Origin: Desulfovibrio sp. Huiquan2017 | GTDB taxonomy: Bacteria; Desulfobacterota; Desulfovibrionia; Desulfovibrionales; Desulfovibrionaceae | DNA length: 64,000 nucleotides | Direction: 5' to 3' | Assembly: GCF_017351175.1 (NCBI RefSeq) | Contig: NZ_JAFMPN010000015.1 | Coordinates: 56,522-120,521, forward strand | Shown here: piece after piece, positions 60,112 to 64,000 of the stretch | Numbering within the stretch: the stretch's first letter is position 1 | Layout: each line of letters starts with the position of its first letter | The notes under the pieces: generated by a model | The model's database searches: none | What the model saw: only the letters and a program-made list of their open reading frames with translations | What the model was told of the DNA's origin: nothing | Made by a program: the position numbers and the translations under genes

Positions 60112-61455
60112 ATGAGTATCCCTGTTTTCAACTGCAAGAACGCGGACGATGTGATGAAGGCGGTCAAGGACTATGAGGTCAGCTTCATCCAATACTGGTT
60201 CGTGGACATCCTCGGCACCCTGAAGAGCTTCCAGATCACCCCCAACGAGCTGGAAGCGTCCTTTGAGGAAGGCATGGGCTTCGACGGTTCGTCCATCCTC
60301 GGCTTCTGCCGCATCGACGAATCCGACATGGTGGCCATGCCCGACCCGACCACCTTCCAGATCTGCTCCTGGCGTCCCGCCGAAAAACCCGTGGCCCGCA
60401 TGTTCTGCGACGTGGTCAACCCGGACGGCACCCCGTTCGAGGCCGACTCCCGCTACGTGCTCAAGAAGGTCATGGCCCAGGCCGCCGAGAAGGGCTACAC
60501 CTTCTACGTGGGCCCCGAGCTTGAATTTTTCCTCTTCGCCGATGATCAGGACACCGAGACCCTGGACGCGGGCGGCTACTTCGACGCCCCGCCGCTCGAT
60601 CTCGGCAACAACATCCGCCGCGACATCATCTTCGCCCTGGACGCCATGGGCATCCAGGTGGAGTATTCCCACCATGAGGTCGCTCCGTCCCAGCACGAGA
60701 TCGACCTGCGCTACCAGGAAGGCATGAAAATGGCCGACACGGCCATGACCTACCGTGTGGTGGTCAAGGAGACCGCCCGCAAGTTCGGCTGCTACGCCAC
60801 CTTCATGCCCAAGCCCATCTTCGGTGAGAACGGCTCCGGCATGCACGTCCACCAGTCGCTCTTCAAGAACGGCCGCAACGTTTTCTACGACGCCAACGAC
60901 GAGTATCACCTGTCCAGCGAGGGCAAGGCCTACATCGCGGGCATCCTCAAACACGCCCCCGAGTTCGTCTGCGTGACCAACCAGTGGGTCAATTCCTACA
61001 AGCGACTCGTGCCCGGCTACGAGGCCCCCGTGTACATGGCCTGGGCGCGGCGCAACCGTTCGGCCCTGGTCCGCGTGCCCATGTACAAGCCCGGCAAGGA
61101 GAACGCCACCCGCATGGAACTGCGTTGCCCGGACCCGGCGGCCAACCCGTACCTGTGCTTCGCGGTGCAGCTCGCCTCGGGCCTCAAGGGCATCGAGGAG
61201 AATTACACCCTGGCCGATCCGGTTGAAGAGGACATCTTCGCCATGAACGACCGCCAGCTCAAGCGCAACAAGATCAAGGCGTTGCCTGGTTCCCTGTACG
61301 AGGCGGCCCTGAACCTGCAACGGTCCACCTTCATGAAGGAGGTCCTGGGCGACCACCTGCACACCGCCCTGGTCGAAAACAAGATCGCCGAGTGGGACGA
61401 GTACCGCACCCAGGTCACGGAATACGAACTGGACAAGTACCTGCCCATTCTGTAG
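60112..61455 (+). CDS. glnA: Type I glutamine synthetase (alpha-type, short)
   Basis: A 447-residue glutamine synthetase. Class I motifs are FDGSSILGF, FCDVVNPDG, GPELEFFLF, the ATP-binding NGSGMHVHQSLF, and RVPMYKPGKENATRMELRCP. The length and the ELDKYLPIL end are those of the GSI-alpha group, which lacks the adenylylation site of the longer GSI-beta enzymes, so regulation should be by feedback and transcription. A GGAGGAG site precedes the ATG. It is followed by an exceptionally long hairpin. Confidence 0.96.
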   Translation: MSIPVFNCKNADDVMKAVKDYEVSFIQYWFVDILGTLKSFQITPNELEASFEEGMGFDGSSILGFCRIDESDMVAMPDPTTFQICSWRPAEKPVARMFCDVVNPDGTPFEADSRYVLKKVMAQAAEKGYTFYVGPELEFFLFADDQDTETLDAGGYFDAPPLDLGNNIRRDIIFALDAMGIQVEYSHHEVAPSQHEIDLRYQEGMKMADTAMTYRVVVKETARKFGCYATFMPKPIFGENGSGMHVHQSLFKNGRNVFYDANDEYHLSSEGKAYIAGILKHAPEFVCVTNQWVNSYKRLVPGYEAPVYMAWARRNRSALVRVPMYKPGKENATRMELRCPDPAANPYLCFAVQLASGLKGIEENYTLADPVEEDIFAMNDRQLKRNKIKALPGSLYEAALNLQRSTFMKEVLGDHLHTALVENKIAEWDEYRTQVTEYELDKYLPIL

Positions 61456-61458
61456 GGC

Positions 61459-61524
61459 GCGCAAACGACAACAAAAAAGGGGACGCTGCTGAGGCAGCGC
61501 CCCCTTTTTTGTTGTCGTTTGCGC
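61459..61524 (+). terminator. Extra-long terminator of glnA
   Basis: The left arm (61459-61488) begins GCGCAAACGACAAC and continues AAAAAAGGGG and CGCTGC; it pairs with 61494-61524 except for one mismatch, around a loop of TGAGG. The stem is about 30 base pairs and includes its own AAAAAA/TTTTTT section, so it can terminate in both directions. Confidence 0.92.
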
Positions 61525-61637
61525 ACAGGGGGGCGGCGGCTTGCGGGCGCGGAGAGCCGCTGTTTGGGTGCTGGCGCACCCGAAGACGCTCCAGGGAAGA
61601 GGGAAGGATTCTCGCTCTCGTCCGTCCCTGCCCCAGG

Positions 61638-61713
61638 CGCACAAAAAGTTTGGCAAGGGGGGCCAGGGGGAAACCTTTTTCAAAAATTTCCCTCCTGGCC
61701 GCCGGAGGCATTC
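61638..61713 (-). repeat. Dispersed hairpin repeat, copy D
   Basis: The reverse complement of the copy A unit: CACAAAAAGTTTGGC, CCAGGGGGAAACCTTTTTC, AAAAATTTCCCTCCTGG and CCGCCGGAGGCATTC. It lies between the glnA terminator and the Rhs gene. Confidence 0.72.
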
Positions 61714-61859
61714 TTCCTTCCCGGTCAAGCTGCTTTTTTATGCTTATCGGGCGTTTTGGGGCGCCATTCTTCGACAAAACGGGGTGTTGGCGAAAACCGG
61801 GGGTATGCTGATTTGGATTGCCGGGGACGGGCCTCGGGAACGAAACCAACGGAGATACC

Positions 61860-63200
61860 ATGAGCATACCTTATACCCTTGAATTGAGGCGTGCCCCGGA
61901 CGGGCGCATTGCGGAAAAAATCGAGACCGTCCAAGGACGCAAGTCCACCTGGACCTATGCGTATGACGACGGCGGGCGACTGGCCGAGGCCAAGCTGGAC
62001 GGGCGGTTGATCTGCCAATGCTGGTACGACCGCGAGGGCCGCCGGATGCGGGACTATCTGCCCTCCACGGCCGGGGCCAACTACCGCGAGTATCAGTATA
62101 CCCCGGACAACCGGCTGATGCGCGCCGGGTCCGGGCAATACTCCCATGACGAGCGCGGCTTCCGCTCCATCTGGTCGGACAAGGGCGTGTACACCCTGTA
62201 CGAGTACGCGCCGGACTATCGGCTGCTCAAGGCCGAGGAAGAGGGCCGGGACAGGGCCTTCACCTTCGCCCACGACGAGGACGGATGGCGCGCGGCCAAG
62301 TACCTGAACGGGCAGTTGGTCGAGGCCTACCGGTAGCTCGACTTCACCAGACTGGCCGCGTTTCGCGACGGACGGCACACCTATGAGTTCGCCTACCGCG
62401 CCGGCGAGCGCACGCCCTACGCCGTGCGTTGCGACGACGGGACCGTGGCCGGGCTGTTCTACGACCAGGTCGGCTCCCTGCGCGTGGTTGCCGATATGGA
62501 AGACAACGTGATAAAGGAGGTTCTGTACGACCCGTTCGGCGGAATCATTGAGGACACCAATCCGAACCTGCGCCTGCCCCTTGGCTTCGCGGGCGGCCTG
62601 CACGACCGGGACCTGGGTTTCGTCCGCTTCGGCTGGCGTGATTATGACGTCCGAACAGGCCGATGGACCGCCCCGGACCCCATTGGGGACAAGGGCGGTG
62701 ACCCGGATTGGTATGGGTATTGTCTGGACGACCCGGTGAACGGGGTTGATCCGGCGGGGCTGTTCCGGTTCGGAAAGCGCGAACTGGACATGCCGGGCGG
62801 CGAATTCCTGAAGGATTTCGGCCCGGCGCAAGCAGCGACCGCACTCGGCATGTTGAACCCGGTGACATTCCCGTTGGCCCGGGAGATGATGAAAGGGGCA
62901 AAACGACTGGACGATAAGAACAACATGGAGCTTGCCCATGAACAGGGATTTTATGAAGACGGCACAGGTGACAACGTCGGACTTGGGAAGCATGGCAAGA
63001 TGGAGAAGGAAGATATCGCCAAGTACAAACTCGACGACAAACATTATGATGATAAACGGATGAGGCGGGTAGAGAAAAGTGTCCCTTCAGGCAGGTATAA
63101 TCTTTGTGGCATTGATGGAAACAAGAACAATTGTCAGGATTATGCCGATAGGCTTTGCAAGCGATATGAACTATTGAAGCGCGGAGATAAAATGCGATAG
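61860..63200 (+). pseudogene. Rhs-repeat polymorphic toxin, core interrupted by one in-frame TAG
   Basis: One open frame of 446 codons apart from an amber codon at 62334-62336. The N-terminal part (YTLELRRAPDGRIAEKIETV, YTLYEYAPDYRLLKAEEEGR) consists of YD-type repeats. After the stop the frame continues with LDFTRLAAFRDGRHTYEFAY and the core end LYDPFGGIIEDTNPNLRLPL, GLHDRDLGFVRFGWRDYDVR and VDPAGL (near residue 301). In such proteins TGG (Trp) is expected at the TAG. The tip (residues 302-446) carries CGIDGNKNNCQDYADRLCKR with C425 and an upstream H378, resembling the NC-motif of LRAT/permuted NlpC-P60 hydrolases. ATG 61860 follows GGAG. No signal peptide is seen. Confidence 0.85.
62544..62705 (+). 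repeat. Rhs core end, copy within the toxin gene
   Basis: This 162-base segment is about 95% identical to 63789-63950; nearly all differences are synonymous in the Rhs frame. It encodes the last core part before the variable tip. Confidence 0.92.
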
Positions 63201-63252
63201 GTGATTACAAGGCTGAAAGGCTATGCATTTCAGCCTTTATCAAGGAAGTGGA

Positions 63253-63783
63253 GTGAAAAAAATAACAATTGTTTTAATAGTCGCGGTTGGATGTGCGTAC
63301 TACTATAATTCCATATGGTTTCGATCGATGTTTGACAGCTCTTTCTACGAAAGTATTGTGGAGGTGCCTTTTGATGTCCTTGAAAAAGGAGAACGGATAG
63401 CCGTCCCGCTAACGTATGAATACAAAACATGCTATGCTGTGGGGGTTGCTGTCCCTGGAAGGGAGTTGGCTAACTCCAGAAAGACAGGAGCAGGTCGGCT
63501 GAGCTACAAATTCATATCCGATGGGAAAATACTCGCTAGTGGCGTTACACACCCGGTCGTTGGACATGGATGGTCGGGTGACGACCATAACTCCATACGC
63601 CCCTTGATGGTGTTCGACTTACCGTTTCCAGGAGCTTCTCAAGAATTGATGCTGTCGCTTGAAGTGGTTGAACCCTTTTCCTTTATGGAAGGGTATAAGG
63701 GGCGGACATTGATTGTTATTAGACCCAACTATGAGCCTAAGGTTGGCAAATGTTATGATGAGGATTTGCGAATTCAGTATTAA
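63253..63783 (+). CDS. Putative membrane-anchored immunity protein of the Rhs toxin
   Basis: A 176-residue protein starting at a GTG preceded by AAGGAAG. The first 20 residues (VKKITIVLIVAVGCAYYYNS) are a membrane anchor or a lipoprotein signal (AVGC). The rest is a beta-rich domain with SIVEVPFDVLEKGERIAVPL, FISDGKILASGVTHPVVGHG and ELMLSLEVVEPFSF. It resembles no family that I recognise. It directly follows the Rhs tip, is markedly AT-richer than the neighbourhood, and lies between the two copies of the core end, which is the usual place for an immunity gene. A start at ATG 63223 is possible but less likely. Confidence 0.62.
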   Translation: MKKITIVLIVAVGCAYYYNSIWFRSMFDSSFYESIVEVPFDVLEKGERIAVPLTYEYKTCYAVGVAVPGRELANSRKTGAGRLSYKFISDGKILASGVTHPVVGHGWSGDDHNSIRPLMVFDLPFPGASQELMLSLEVVEPFSFMEGYKGRTLIVIRPNYEPKVGKCYDEDLRIQY

Positions 63784-63788
63784 ATTCC

Positions 63789-64000
63789 ATCATTGAGGAC
63801 ACCAATCCGAATTTGCGCCTGCCCCTCGGCTTCGCGGGCGGCCTGCACGACCGGGACCTGGGTTTCGTCCGCTTCGGCTGGCGTGATTATGACGTCCGAA
63901 CAGGCCGGTGGACCGCCCCGGACCCCATCGGGGAGAAGGGCGGCGACCCGACGGAACAGATTTGGCATCGACCACGGAAAAGCCCCCTGCGGCGTGTGCC
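63789..64000 (+). pseudogene. Orphan Rhs core end (displaced tip cassette, cut by window end)
   Basis: The frame encodes IIEDTNPNLRLPLGFAGGLH, DRDLGFVRFGWRDYDVRTGR, WTAPDPIGEKGGDP and then diverges (TEQIWHRPRKSPLRRVP) up to the window end. It has no start codon or ribosome binding site, so it is an alternative 3' end of the Rhs gene with its own tip, left behind by or available for recombination. Mostly synonymous differences to 62544-62705 indicate that it was under selection before being displaced. Confidence 0.85.

Noticed and set aside
59836..61728. A 630-codon open frame on the minus strand opposite glnA
   Set aside because: It is a shadow of glnA codons, with a low-complexity V/G/H/D-rich translation.
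61725..63044. A 439-codon open frame on the minus strand opposite the Rhs gene
   Set aside because: Its translation is typical of a shadow frame, while the plus-strand frame encodes a clear Rhs core.
1..64000. CRISPR arrays
   Set aside because: No regularly spaced short direct repeats were seen, and there are no cas genes.

Overview
The window is high-GC, densely coded DNA of the kind found in Desulfovibrionaceae (a Desulfovibrio or Pseudodesulfovibrio relative; this is inferred from gene content, not from a marker tree). The pointers are an orange-protein (Orp)-type cluster of two ferredoxin-MinD ATPases with NifX/MTH1175-like proteins, a rubrerythrin, a YedE/TusA/DUF3343 selenium-sulfur operon, a DUF362 ferredoxin protein, two large chemoreceptors and many small periplasmic binding proteins. 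Genes are tightly packed, with ATGA/TAATG overlaps and hairpin terminators between convergent genes.

Layout. 1-5.4 kb: the end of gyrA, a TPR lipoprotein, a glycosyltransferase / histidine phosphatase / glycosyltransferase operon, and fabI. 5.8-11.3 kb: a small membrane protein, two tandem LysR paralogues, a chemoreceptor and a DUF362 protein. 11.4-17.3 kb: an epimerase-like protein, an orphan binding protein and a DUF4390-NtrY kinase pair, all on the minus strand, then a tandem Usp protein. 17.6-20.7 kb: a short phage morphogenesis cassette (portal, Bbp19-like, scaffold-like) without terminase, capsid or integrase. 21-25.6 kb: the yedE-tusA-DUF3343-kinase-DUF1858 operon and a PA2778/PA2779 pair. 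25.7-31 kb: rlmN, nfo, a HAD hydrolase, a third LysR paralogue and a divergent 53-residue membrane protein. 31-38 kb: a DMT exporter and a TetR regulator with twin operators between them, ftsEX, rubrerythrin, a class IV aminotransferase-like protein lacking the catalytic lysine, and a MerR-like protein. 38-46 kb: a histidine kinase, a second chemoreceptor, an RsbW-like/GNAT fusion, comM/yifB and two exporters. 46-50 kb: the Orp-type cluster and a 56-residue winged-helix protein. 50-59.9 kb: a PAS-SpoIIE phosphatase with an MltF-like protein, an RRM protein next to an odd initiator-like tRNA, purD, purE, a GspL-M-N fragment of type II secretion, a truncated glycosyltransferase, a Usp protein and a binding protein. 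60-64 kb: glnA with a very long hairpin terminator, then an Rhs toxin locus.

The best candidate for an unusual system is the Rhs locus (61.86-64.0 kb). A short Rhs core ends in a canonical DPxGL junction followed by an AT-richer tip of no recognised family that carries an LRAT/NlpC-like NC(Q) motif. A membrane-anchored putative immunity gene follows, then a second, displaced Rhs core end. The core gene has a single in-frame TAG where tryptophan is expected. Other notable points are the three-domain DUF134-DUF5320-NifX fusion that keeps internal ribosome binding sites, similar palindromes at rubrerythrin and at a small regulator, and a dispersed family of hairpin repeats.
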